From positions 20,301,668-20,365,667 of the forward strand of contig NC_061777.1 of NCBI RefSeq assembly GCF_022458985.1: 64,000 bases of DNA. The letters are read 5' to 3'. Within the stretch, counting starts at the first letter, position 1. Each line of letters opens with the position of its first letter. Origin of the DNA: Mugil cephalus. Taxonomy: Eukaryota; Chordata; Actinopteri; Mugiliformes; Mugilidae. Under the pieces are notes generated by a model. The model saw nothing but the letters and a program-made list of their open reading frames with translations. It searched no databases and had not been told where the DNA came from. Of the stretch, positions 1 to 12,300 are shown piece by piece. The translations under genes were made by a program, and so were the position numbers.

Positions 1-180
1 AGAAGCCATGCTGAGCACAGAGAGGGGTTCGAGTTTTAGTACTTGTGCCCTGGCTTCCGCTCCCATTTTTACCAGAACTAGAGTCAGACGAGACCCTTAT
101 CTGATAAATGTAGAGGTGGACAGCCAGGCTTGGAAAAGGGAAGCAATGGAAATATAGGAGAGAGACAGAACCACTGATAC

Positions 181-325
181 CTTCAAAAACGGTCAACCAT
201 GCAGAGTGATGAGAGAACCCGATAGAATTGCCCGCCAAGCAGGTATACTCCCCAGCGTCATCAAAAGACACATTTCTCAGTTGAAGGACTTCCATTTCCT
301 TGTCCGTGGTGTTAACGCCAGCGGT
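181..325 (-). CDS. fgfr1: fgfr1 alternative exon IIIc (second half of Ig-III, mesenchymal-type isoform)
   Basis: The exon is 145 nt, the usual IIIc length, with acceptor CTAG before 325 and donor GTATCA after 181. It encodes [16 protein letters not shown] at the start and contains [20 protein letters not shown], the IIIc signature. In FGFRs this half of Ig-III sets ligand preference, and IIIc forms are typical of mesenchymal cells. It is spliced as an alternative to exon IIIb, 778 bp upstream in the transcript. The exon carries a TGCATG hexamer (RBFOX consensus) in the codons for the conserved Ser-Ala-Trp. Confidence 0.93.
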
Positions 326-3300
326 CTAGAAAATAACAAAGGAAGCAGACCCAACAAGAGGCCCAAGAGGGAAAGGGGAACATGAGTAAAGGATTCTGAA
401 AGAGAAAGAGGATGGAGGAGCGTTTTCCTCCTCATTACAACACCGTCTGCCCAAAAAGTAACACCGAGAGCCCTTGCAGAGGACTCTGTCAGGAAGAGTC
501 CTCCAGTATCTGTTAGTGGAAAAGATGGTTAGGTTATGTCTGCACTGCTGAACCCCATATTGGGTCACACCGTCACCACATCAAATACCTTGGTCTCATC
601 TCCACATGCAAGAGATGGGCATGGAAATCTCCACAGCAGAACAGGACACACTCAGTCTCACACTCACACCAACTATGTGAAGATCAGACAAACAACAGGA
701 GGTCTGTGAAACAAAGGTAAGCAGAGGATGACAGCTGGAAATAAAGGGGAAAGAGTCTGTGAGCCGTGCACACAGGACTTTGAAGGGCAAGGGAGTGAGA
801 GTAATAGAAGATGGCAAGAGAAGCCCTTATTAGGAGGGCACAGAACAGGCATGGGGCAGGAATGAGAATGGTCCAACATAAACCTGAGACTAAACACTTT
901 CAACTGTTCTGCTGGGAATTTTCCATAGCGTCATTTACAGTCAATAGCACTGAGGAGAGAAGGGAGGGAGTAATGGAGGGAGAAAAGGAGGGAGGGAGGA
1001 GAGAAACAGCTGAGGTTGTCTCGAGTTATACAGCTCTAGTTTTTCCAGGTGGTCCTAGAAGCACGTCCACCGTGTCGCCCCTGAACTGCTGCGTGGTGGT
1101 TACCTGTGGGCTCATATCTGGTGACAGTCAGCCAGGCCGACTGATTAGCCTCTCCTATATAATTGGACACTTTACAAATATACTCTCCGCTCTCCTCCTC
1201 AGTCACATTGTAGAGGGTCAGCACCTGAGCATCCGAGCTATTGACCCCAGAATGCTGGAAATAAAAACAAGTCATATGCAGCAGAGAAATAAAAAATACG
1301 GTTGGCATGGGTTATTTCAGAGTTAAAACAACAACAACAAGCATAACATTTTTTTCCAGAGACATTATCTTTAAAAAATAAATATATAAACGTTTTGGAG
1401 AATACAAACGACTCCACAATAAAATCTGTTTTTCATTAGGATTACATAAGCATTTAAGCTATTACATCAACATGTGTAGAGTTGGTTGTTAGCTCATACC
1501 TTGAGGACACGGACATATGGTAACCCATCAGGACCAACACGGCTCCCATTGACCTCGATATGCTTCAGCCACTGAATATGAGGCTGTGGGTCACTGAACA
1601 CCTTGCACTCAAACTCCACGTCACTGCCTACCACTGCGGTGCGATTAGCTGGCAGGCCGGCCTGCAGGATTGGCCTGTGAGGAGAGCGTTCTGCAACACA
1701 ACCAAACAACACACAAATGTTAGCTTTAACGTTTGATGAGCAGTCAAGCAAATGTGCAATAATTCAAAAGTGTTCACGGCTGACTGATGTTCAAACAATA
1801 GCCGAATAAAACTTGTGGCACATTGAGGCTTTGTAAATGGAAATGACCCGGGTTGATGGTAAACAAGGTCACATGCATTATTAGAGCCAACACCATTTCA
1901 GGCTACAATTTCTAAGTTACAACCTTTAATGGAGAATTAAAAATATATTTGTGAAGCAATATGATGCCTCAATTTGCCCCCTTGGGGACAAATTGAACCT
2001 GAAAAGAGCTGGTCAAGCTGAGTCAAACTCCCCCCTTATGGGGGATTTCAACGCTCACGTGGGCAACGACAGCGTGACCTGGAAGGGCGTGATTGGGAGG
2101 AACGGCCTGCCTGATCTGAACCCGAGCGGTGTTCAGTTACTGGACTTTTGTGCAAGTCGTAGTTTGTCCATAACTAACAGCATGTTTGAACATAAGGTTG
2201 CTCATCGGTGCTTTTGGCACCATGACGGCCTAGGTCGTAGGTCGATGATCGACTTTGTAATCGTATCATTCGACCTGTAACCGTATGTTCTGGACACTCG
2301 GGTGAAGAGAGGAGCAGAGCTGTCAACTGATCACCACCTGGTGGTGAGTTGGATCAGATGGCAGGGGAAGACGCCACGCAGACCTGGTATGCCCAAACGA
2401 ATAGTGAGGGTCTGCTGGGAACGCCTGGCGGAAGAACCTGTCAAGATGTACTTTAACTCCCACCTCTGACAGAGCTTCAACCATGTCCTGGGGGTGGTGG
2501 GGGACATTGAGTTCGAATGGGCCATGTTCCGCTCCGCCATTGTCGAGGCAGCTGTTGTGAGTGGCGGCTGCAAGGTCGCTGGTGCTGGTCATGGTGGTAA
2601 CCCCCGAACCTGCTGGTGGACACCAGAGGTGAAGGCTGAAGAAGGAGGGCTACAGGGCATGGTTGGTCTGTGGGTCTCCGGAAGCAGCTGACCGGTACCG
2701 GATGGCTAAATGGTCTGCAGCCAGGGCAGTCACTGAGGCAAAAACTCAGGCGTGGGAGGAGTTCGATGAGGTCATGGAAGAAGACTATCGATCGGCTCCA
2801 AAGACGTTCTGGCAAACCGCCCGGTGTCTCAGGGGCAGAAGACAGCAACTTGCCCACACCATTTTCTGTAGGGGCGGGGAGCTGCTGATGTCCAAAGGAC
2901 CAAAGTATCGCAAGTTCGGTCCGTGTAGCCGGCTGTAAGTCGGACTTGCTCCCAGTGAGGGTTGGTGATCAGAGGATCTCGTCACTGCTTTTTGCGGATG
3001 ATGTGGTCCTCTTAACTTCATTGAACTGCGACCTCCTCTTGCTGGGGTGGTTCGCAGCCGAGTGTGAAGCGGCTGGGGTGAAGATCAGCACCTCCAAGTC
3101 TGAGGCCACGGTTCTCAGTCGGAAAAGGGTGGATTGCTCACTCCACGTCGGCGAGGAAGTCCTGCCTCATGTGTAAGGAGTTCAAATACCTCAGGATCTT
3201 GTTCACGAGTGAGGGTAGAATGGAGCGGGAGATCGACAGACGGATCCGAGCAGCGTCTGCAGTGTTGCGGGCACTTAACCGGTCTGTCGTGGTGAAGAGA

Positions 3301-6300
3301 GAGCTAAGAAGAAAGGCGAAGCTCTCAATTTACCGGTCGATCTATGTGCCAACCCTCACCTATGGTCACCAACTTTGAATGATGACCGAAAGAACAAGAT
3401 CGCAAATACAAGCGGCTAAAATGAGTTTCCTCCATAGAGTGGCAGCCTTAGAGACAGGTAAGGAGCTCAGACACTTGGGAGGAGCTCAGAGTAGAACCGC
3501 TGCTCCTCCACGTCGAGAGGAGTCAGTTGAGGTGGATCGGGCATCTGGTGATGCACCCCCGGACGCCTCCCTTTAGAGGTGTTCCGGGCACGTCCTACCG
3601 GTATGAGGCCTTGGGGTCGCCCCAGGACACGATGGAGGGATTAGATCTCCCGTCTGGCCTGGGAGCGCCTGGGGATTCCTCCGGAGGAGCTGGTGGAAGT
3701 GACCGGAGAGAGGGCCGTCTGGACCTCCCTCCTAAAGCTGCTGCCCCCACGACCCAGACCCATATAGGTGGACGAAGACGAAACAAGATCAATGGATGGT
3801 GGAGAAGGGATCCACTTGGTGTGTTCAGGGATGGACAGCATCTCCTCATCAAAAACTAACCTAAAAACTTGACCAATGAGTTGTGAACTGAGACAACCTT
3901 TATTTTGTTATTTTGGGTTTATTACATATACTTATTAATATATGTATTTAGTGTTTGCAGGTTTATGTGTTTATGCATATGTGTATTTTAGCCATTTTTA
4001 TTATTTTTTTGAAAATGCTACATCTGTCACACATGTTCTTAGCAGCTCACAATTGGTGATTTCACAGTAGTTATGCCCCTCTCAACTATGACAAACAAAT
4101 TTTGAACACAAATTAATGTCATAACTTGTGTTTGAGGTTATTTTTCTTTATTCATTTGGATAGTTTGATCCTTGATTGATGTAGTTATGTGGCTTTCCTA
4201 ACCTGACAAATTTAGAGGATTTGTGTTTTTTATTTATGTTATTTATGTTAACAGAGCAACAAGCAAACATGTTTTTTTCTATGCAAATATATATGTAATA
4301 TTTGTAATTTGCATAAGTAATAAATTCAGAGTTATTTAACATTAAGGAGTAGTTAAATTTATTTTACACTACATTTGGTTACATTTAGTTACATTTATAA
4401 GTTACATCTGACCCTTTGAGGGCAGCCATTATGCTGATGTGGCCCTCAGTGAAAATGAGTTTGACACCTCTGCAATAGACAGAGTTATGCGTCTCACCTG
4501 GTGCTGTTTCTGTGTAATCAAATGTTTTTGATTTTCAATGTGGAAGACCAATAACTCTCTAAAGTTAACTTACAAACCGAGAATCCACTGGGGACTTAGA
4601 AAGCATTTGTGACAGTGTGTCCACCCCGAGGAGGAAGTGGAACTCTGATTTATAAGACCAGTGGCGTAAGAGCAAGTCAGAGGGCAGGCCCTTGAGGAGT
4701 AATCACTTCTATCCTGTACATGTATCCATCACTCATGCCACGAGTAAACAGGCTCAATTTATGACAAAAATACCCAGTAGGCTGTTGTCCCAATGCCTTT
4801 GGGATACAGATCACATTTGATTGCTTAACATATACCCACTATATACTGATTTGAAATATTCTGTGAAGGTGATTCACCATGATACTAGAGGCTCATCAAT
4901 ATTCAACAGGTGATTAAACCACCAGAAGAATTCTTGTTACCAGTAAGATGATGACAGTAAACTCTTACCGACTACATCAAGCTGGTAGGTGTGGTTAATG
5001 CTGCCATACTGGTTTTCCACCACACAGGTATAGTTTCCCTTGTCAGAGGGTACTACCGATTCCATGATGATGGTCCACATATGGTCACGGACCTAAAAAG
5101 AGGGCAAAAAAATTAAGAGTGGCACACATATATATCATTCATGGTATATATCATATCAAATGCTACCTAAACCAAGTCTATTTACAGTGAAAGACACAGA
5201 AACACCATCGATGTGCATAGTCTACCCAATGGCTATGGATTTCCTTACTGACACATAATGCTTAAAATGTCACTTGAAAGACGTTGTGACATTCATAAAT
5301 CAACTTTTCTTTATCATAATATACTCGTTCTATAACAGTACACAACTTAACAGTAGATCTTTGTTCTACCTTAAAAAGACCACATGAAAGTGGGTACATG
5401 TTTTTCTATACATACATCTGCTCCAATCCGTCTTATTAGCACCAACTGAGGTTTGCCTCTTTTTTTCCGAGACATGTTATAATTTTTCTTCCATAAATCT
5501 GCCAAGACCGGCAGTGTGTGATTAGCCAACAAACCTCTAAGGCTATGGCAACATCAAACATCCATATACACAGACTGAGCCATACAGTTCCCCTCATTTA
5601 GCTAAAAACGTGATGAGGGATTCCAGCTGCCTGCTGCCAGATGTGTTGTGCTTGGTTTCATATACATGTGGTCTACATTATTCTCTGCCTCCTGCACGTC
5701 TCCATGCAGACGATACGAACAATAGAAGCCCAGCCATAAAAGCATGAGTGTGGGAGGGATGGGAGACGTCCCCGGCCGCTGATGCGGACCTTTGCACCTT
5801 GACTGAAAAAACAGCAGCCAGATGGTTAAGTGTGCGTCCTGGCTGCGTGGTGGGGGGAGTTTAGGAGGGACGAGGGCAACAGGCAGCTGAGAGGAAACTC
5901 CTAAATGTGTCCCAGCTGGGGAGGGAGATTGGCTGGGGAAGCAGCACCAGACAAGGCTGGACAACTCCACACCTTGATAGGAAGAGCAGATGTAGGGAAG
6001 ATCTGTTTCTTGGGGCTGTTTCTTAGTCTCTGAACATGAACATACATCCCACACCTGTGGGGCAACTGTCAATGAATGGAGCTATTCACAGGAAATTCAT
6101 TATTAAAGTATATACAGCACTATTTCTACATAATAATCTCACCATATATTGGTTGATAAGATTGTGGATTAATACAATACCAATAGCATTTCAAACATCC
6201 TAGTGCCCAGCAGGAAATAAACGGTTTAATTATGATAATCTCTAAGGAGTGTTGATGCCTTTTACAGTAAAGTGGGATATAACAGATCCGGTTTACACCC

Positions 6301-9300
6301 ATCACCTGCCGCACCTCTGTTAAGTAAATCTGGAGACTACAGTTAACGGTCTTATCAGCCATTTACAATCTCAAAGCTCTGTCACCTGTTAACGTCACAT
6401 TTGAGCACAGCCTGTCTGGAAAGGGGAAGATGCTGACAAAAAGAGTAATCACACCATATATCATAGATACGGCAGGTATCATGGTAAATTTACTGCTGCA
6501 TGGATGGTATTACAGAGAGGATGACGCACCGATACCTAGAATGAGGACAGCCAATGATATCCTTCATCCAAATGGATGGCTAGGATAGCCCACCTGGAGG
6601 TATTAATGTGGCACAACGTTCCTTTTTGTGGCATAAGGTTTCATGTTGTATTGTTACTCAGGTCAAATGTGAAACTTGGCTCTTGTTTTTTTTTTTTTTT
6701 TTTTACTTGCAGAAAGCGTTTCTTACTCTGGGGGAGGGGGTGCTTATCTAACACAGAGATGAGATCACTCACATATCTCCACACATGGTGAGTAAGTTTG
6801 TAGTAATAAATTCTAAAGGATTGTGTAGTATCAATAACAAGCAGCTGACAGGTCTAGAAATTATTTTTAGTATTAACCTTGAAGCCTCCAATGCGATGGT
6901 CTCTCTTGAACTCCTTCCCATTCTTGTACCATTTCAGAGTTGGCATTGGGTTGCCACTGGCCTGGCATCGAAACTTCACAGTCTTACTGGCCGGGACAGC
7001 ATGAAGCTTTTTCTCCATTTTTTCTGGATGAGCCCATTGCGGGGCCTTAGCTGAAAGAATTGCAAAGACAAAAGTTAGATGAAAAATACAGCTATAATTA
7101 TGAGTTTAATATAGATATAAAAACATCTATATTTTATAAAACTACACCCTCAATCTCTTTCACAGAAAACATTACATAATCATGTTCAGCCCAAGATAAA
7201 AGACTTGAAAATTACAGTCGCAGGGTTTGGCAGTGGTAGATGAATGAGAACCTTTAGTTTCTTTTACTAAAACCACTTCTTTTTTAGTGGCTGTGGGTTC
7301 ACAATTGCCACAGTTATGTAAAGCCTACCGTGTAAAATTAATTTCAGTACACATGCTAGTACTCTGACTCCTACAACACAGTCAGGCTGACACATGCTAG
7401 CCACACTTGGTGGCAGCTGTATTTCTTCTGAGCAGAGAGGACAGTAGTAGTTGAGAGGCTTAACTGCTCGATACACAAATTGCAAGACATCCGAGCTTAA
7501 CCGCGAGTAGTCACCTCAGGGGCATTCCTCGTGTAAAAGCTGCCGCTGAGGTGGTAAACCCGTCTGATTCAGAGTGAAATCATTCACCCACACGTGACCC
7601 ACACACACGGCATGTCCATAATTGAATTATGAAGCTCTCGAATCTCTGACCAGTAGTACTCACAGCCCCGTGACTCGCGTGAGTCAGAAATGACCATACG
7701 TTAAAAGTAGCATGGTAGTAATGTGAAGGGATCTGTACACTTACTCAGCAGTTTCTGACTGCCTGAGAGTTTAGCTTCCTCTGATGAAGATTCTTCATCT
7801 TCATCGTCATCCTCAGATGAGGCCAAGGTATCAACTAGGGAAGAGAATATAATTATGAGGACACACTTCTATTACAAGTATTTTGTCAGTGATAAAATAT
7901 TTTACGGGATGTGCGGAAAAGATGAGGCACACTTTAAGCCAAATCTCAACATTTCAGTGTCTTTTCTTCTCAATCTATGTGGGCAGCATTTGAGAATGTA
8001 TGTATACAGATAATGCTCAGTACGGACATAACATGGATATGCTAATTAATTAATGCACACCAGACATAAAACAACCTCTATACTTGTTACTCTGTACAAG
8101 TGTCTAAAGAGTTTTTTTAAATTATTAGATGTCGATAACTGGAATAAATAAATAAATGTAACGGTTTGTTGGTGCTGTGCATTGTAAACTGTTATTTTCA
8201 TAAAAGTCATTGTGAACCTAAGTTCTTTATAAACAAACACAAATAATTTTGACAGTAATAGCTGCTTTACTGTTAGGCAACAAAATGTGCAACAGAAAAA
8301 ACTAATTACAAGACATACAGAGCACTACTGCGTCTCCCTGGAAGAATAAGCTGAGCATACAAATGCTCCATCTACGATATTTACCTGTGACATTGAAGTA
8401 GTCACTGTGGTTGCCAAAAGTGGTGCACGCGTACAGCCCAGAGTCCGTTAGCTCCACCGCCTCAATCTCCAGTTTGCCGCTGCGAATCCGCGTGTGTTCT
8501 CCATCCACAACAAGCACATGGTCTTTGGTCCAGTTGACAGTGTGGATGGAGTCCTTGGGTGAGCAACTCAGAGCCAGAGGGTCCCCAAGATAGACGGTAA
8601 ACAGCTCTGCTTGCGTTTCCACCGAGACTACAAAGCAAACAGAACATGGTTCTACTTGAAAGCTCTCCATTTGTGAATTTGGGTACTGACAAACACATCA
8701 AGACAAATCCGTGAACACAAAATGGAAACTACATATAAACCAAGACATTCATAAAAGGTGGACCATCTCAGACTGATACTGATTGATGGGGTACCATTTT
8801 AGGAGTGGTCTTATACAAGCCTGCTTTATCTAAACAGTAAACACACCAAAAAGGGTTTTCAAACACAAAGCACGGTCCAAAAGTAAGAAAAGTCCTTCCT
8901 TGGTTTCCTCCTGTAACACCGTCTGCCCAACCTCTCCCCCAAATGAAATCGCATCCCAAATTACTCAAGGCCCCATTGCCAGGCAGGCAAGGAGCTACTT
9001 GGGGAAGGAAGGTGAAATTCAATTAGAGGAATGAAGAGAGGGGAGGTGTTACGAAAGAAAGACACCTGAGCCCCCCGTTCTAAATGACTGCATAGTACGC
9101 AAGGGGAGGGAGTAACCCAATTATGCTGACACGTTGTCCATCACAGTGGTGTTGTTTGTCTAGTTAAAGGTAAAGATCACTTGCCAACTTGCTTGGTGTT
9201 TGCTTTAGGATCACACATTCTAGTCAATAGGTGCACATGATACACAGTTCAGATAAAACGAAACAGCAGGCGGATATTGTGGACACAATATTAATTAACA

Positions 9301-12300
9301 ATTTCTGCTCATTTTAATTTTTTCTCAGAAACAGTGAATCAGATCACACAATTCACTGTTGTTGACATGTTTGGAAATGACACTCAAATTAAACCAATTA
9401 ACTAAAAATTAACTGTGGAAAAAAGTATGTAGGCCGATTTATCAACTGAATCACTAGTTGGCATAATACTGTTGTTTCTTTCCAGGTAGCATCTACAAAG
9501 TCCCTGGCAGCAGCAGCGCTATGATATAAAATCTTTTTACTTGTCCTCCTTTACCATTTCATATATTGCCCATTCGTCTTTATAATAAAAATCGATTTAG
9601 ATAATCAAATACCACGGCAGTAAACAATCCTAAAAGCACACCGTGTTCTCACAAACGCACTTCCTCCTGATCGCTACAGGAAGCACATCTACATAGAAAA
9701 CCCTCAGGACAACATCAGCAAACCTGACTAATCCCTCCCACCATCACAACAAAGGACTCTGAACAATAAAGGGGAAGAGGGAGCAGAGAGAGCAAGCCAG
9801 TGAGCATGTGCACAGGAGCGAGCAAGAGAGGGCCTGCAGTGGCAGGTTCTAGTGTGCCAGTTGCTATGGTGACCCCACTTGGGCCTAGTAAAGGTATTTC
9901 CTGGATCACATATGTCTGACAGGCCCTTAATCCCAGCAGGAAAGGGGGCCAGGGGGTAGGATCAACTTTCTACTCAAAAACAAACCCAAAGGGGGGATGC
10001 AGAGGAGCCACTTAGGCCAGATCTACATTAAAAAAGGTCCAAATTTAAAGATGTGGGTTTCATGTAAGAACCATGTGCATTTACATCAGCTTTCCAGGCC
10101 ACCTCTGACTGCACTGACACGTCCGAACATGAAACAGACATTTCACTTTTTATTTGTCTGGCTTTTAGTTGGCAGTCAACATAGCTGCATCGTAGCCAAC
10201 ATCTGTTAAGAAATCGGACCGGGACCAGCTGACCAAATCATTATTTCATGGTTGGAAGTCAGTCTGATGAAACCAACACAAATGCCTGTTAATGACCGAC
10301 AACAACTATGCAGTATCATCAACCATGCTGACATTATCTGATGCCCCACAAAGGCCGTCTGTCGCAGGGACTGTCTGTGACAGTCTCTGAATCACATAAG
10401 TCTGTTTTTGTTGTCAGACAACGGAGGAAAGTTATTTACTTCCAACTCATGTTGATCAGCAGTTATTCCGTAACAAACTTTGAAACCATCTGAAATTCCA
10501 CACTCACAACACTTGTGGCGATATTTAGGTCTGGAGTCGCTCCGTTTGGAATTCTTTATGCACAGCAAGGACGTACCGGGCCAACAAAACCGTTTGGGAA
10601 GGCTTTATGTGGATGTTGACAGAAGAGTAACAGCAACATATGCATACATGTCATATTGGTGTGCTCCATATGTACTCGGAAGTCGGAATTTCCGAGTCGG
10701 AATTTTCAACTGGAACGCCACCCGAAGTTAGATTTCCTACTCGGAAAGTCAGAGAATCCTCACTACGCTCGACTTAAGTTACCAAGATGACGGCCCCATG
10801 TGTAAACAGTAATTAAAAACTCCTGTGATATTCCGTTTATTAGCACTTTTGATCAGCGTTCGTTGTACTAAATCGGTTGTACAGACACTACTTTTCAACA
10901 TACATACGTTGAAATACCGTTATGACAAGCCAATGTCACTATAGCAATACCTAAAAACAATAACACCACACTGATAAACACCATTGTGGCAAACTGTGAT
11001 TAATGGTGTATTTTTTCCTGCAATTAACACTATTTTTACAAATATCTGCCTTGTGTGGTGTTGTAGTTTTCATCACTGCAAATCATTCTGGTAAAAAACT
11101 CATGGGTTGGTTCAAGTTACCTCTTCAATTTACAATTTATGTGTAATATAATAATAATTGTGGTTAATATCAATTTAAAAAAAAAATTTAAAAAATTTGC
11201 ACTGAAAAAAATGTAAATATTGAAGTTATATTTGGAGATGGCAAGCAATTTTGTGGATGTGCCATCTTATTGTCTGACTTCTGTAACTCCAACGCTGATA
11301 ACTGGAGTGTAACGTCATTTCCAGCTTTGACCTCCAAGGTAAATGGAACGCGGCCTCTGAGTGCTGCCGAGTTGACTTTTACAACAAAATGGCTGCCAAC
11401 GGAGAAAGGAGAGATTCTCTCCCTTAAAAGGACAGTTAACAGTGATTAAGGCATTTGTCAAGCAAGATATGTCACATAATCAGTTGCGGTGATTTGTTGG
11501 AGGGTTATGAATGAAATCCAAACGTTGTGTTATAGTGGCCATTATATTCTTGATTATGACAGAATCTGATATGCTATGGCTATTGCTATGGAAACACTGA
11601 GGTAAAATGCGTTTTAAAATTTCGCTGGCTTAATGGGCATGTTCAGCAAAAGACTAAAACTATCCAACCCAGACGTAGCCTTAAACACAAGGCAGCGGTT
11701 ATGTGTTGGGGCCGTCCAGTATGTTTCTGTCCCTGCCCTCTAAATGGAGATGCCACTGATAAGACTGTGTAACATCCCAGCTGTTAATCTTACTGCAGAC
11801 ATCATAAAACACCCATAAAAGCTGTAAACTTTGCTTGTTTCTTTATTCCTGACACAGTCAAATGGAACATTTGTGCTTCTGTGAAGACCTTTGTAAAACT
11901 GGAATAACGCAACACAGTGCCGTCACACCAACAACTTTCTGGCTAACCCAGTGTATAAATGTCATGGTAACAGCATGTATGTTTTCTTACAGCGCATCTT
12001 TCGCTATAAATTTCTTTTTGGAGGGTATGCGTCAAGTTTTCATCCGTCCTTTGAGGATGTTTCGTCTCAGTTAATCTCACTTCTACTGTGATTGGATTAA
12101 AAAGGATTAATGACCAGAGTTTCAGAAAGCAATCCACCTGGAACGGCCTCACGTGGGTTCTTTCAACCATCTGTGAAAACTGACTGACATCATTTAAAAT
12201 CAGGCTAATTAAACAAACCTTGAAAGGGATTTTTGGTGAAGAAGATCTCAGTGAGAGCTTGTAAAAGTCCATAAATCCAAGACCAACTAAAAGGAAGAGT

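Noticed and set aside
811-1326. 171-codon plus-strand open frame
   Set aside because: It is antisense to the conserved fgfr1 exon IIIb and a purine-rich intron stretch; the minus-strand frame has the splice sites and the family match.
2323-3852. Minus-strand open frames over the LINE
   Set aside because: They are antisense to the decayed LINE polyprotein, which accounts for the sequence on the plus strand.
5602-6072. 156-codon minus-strand open frame inside an fgfr1 intron
   Set aside because: It lies between two Ig-II half exons that join in perfect phase, and resembles no known protein.
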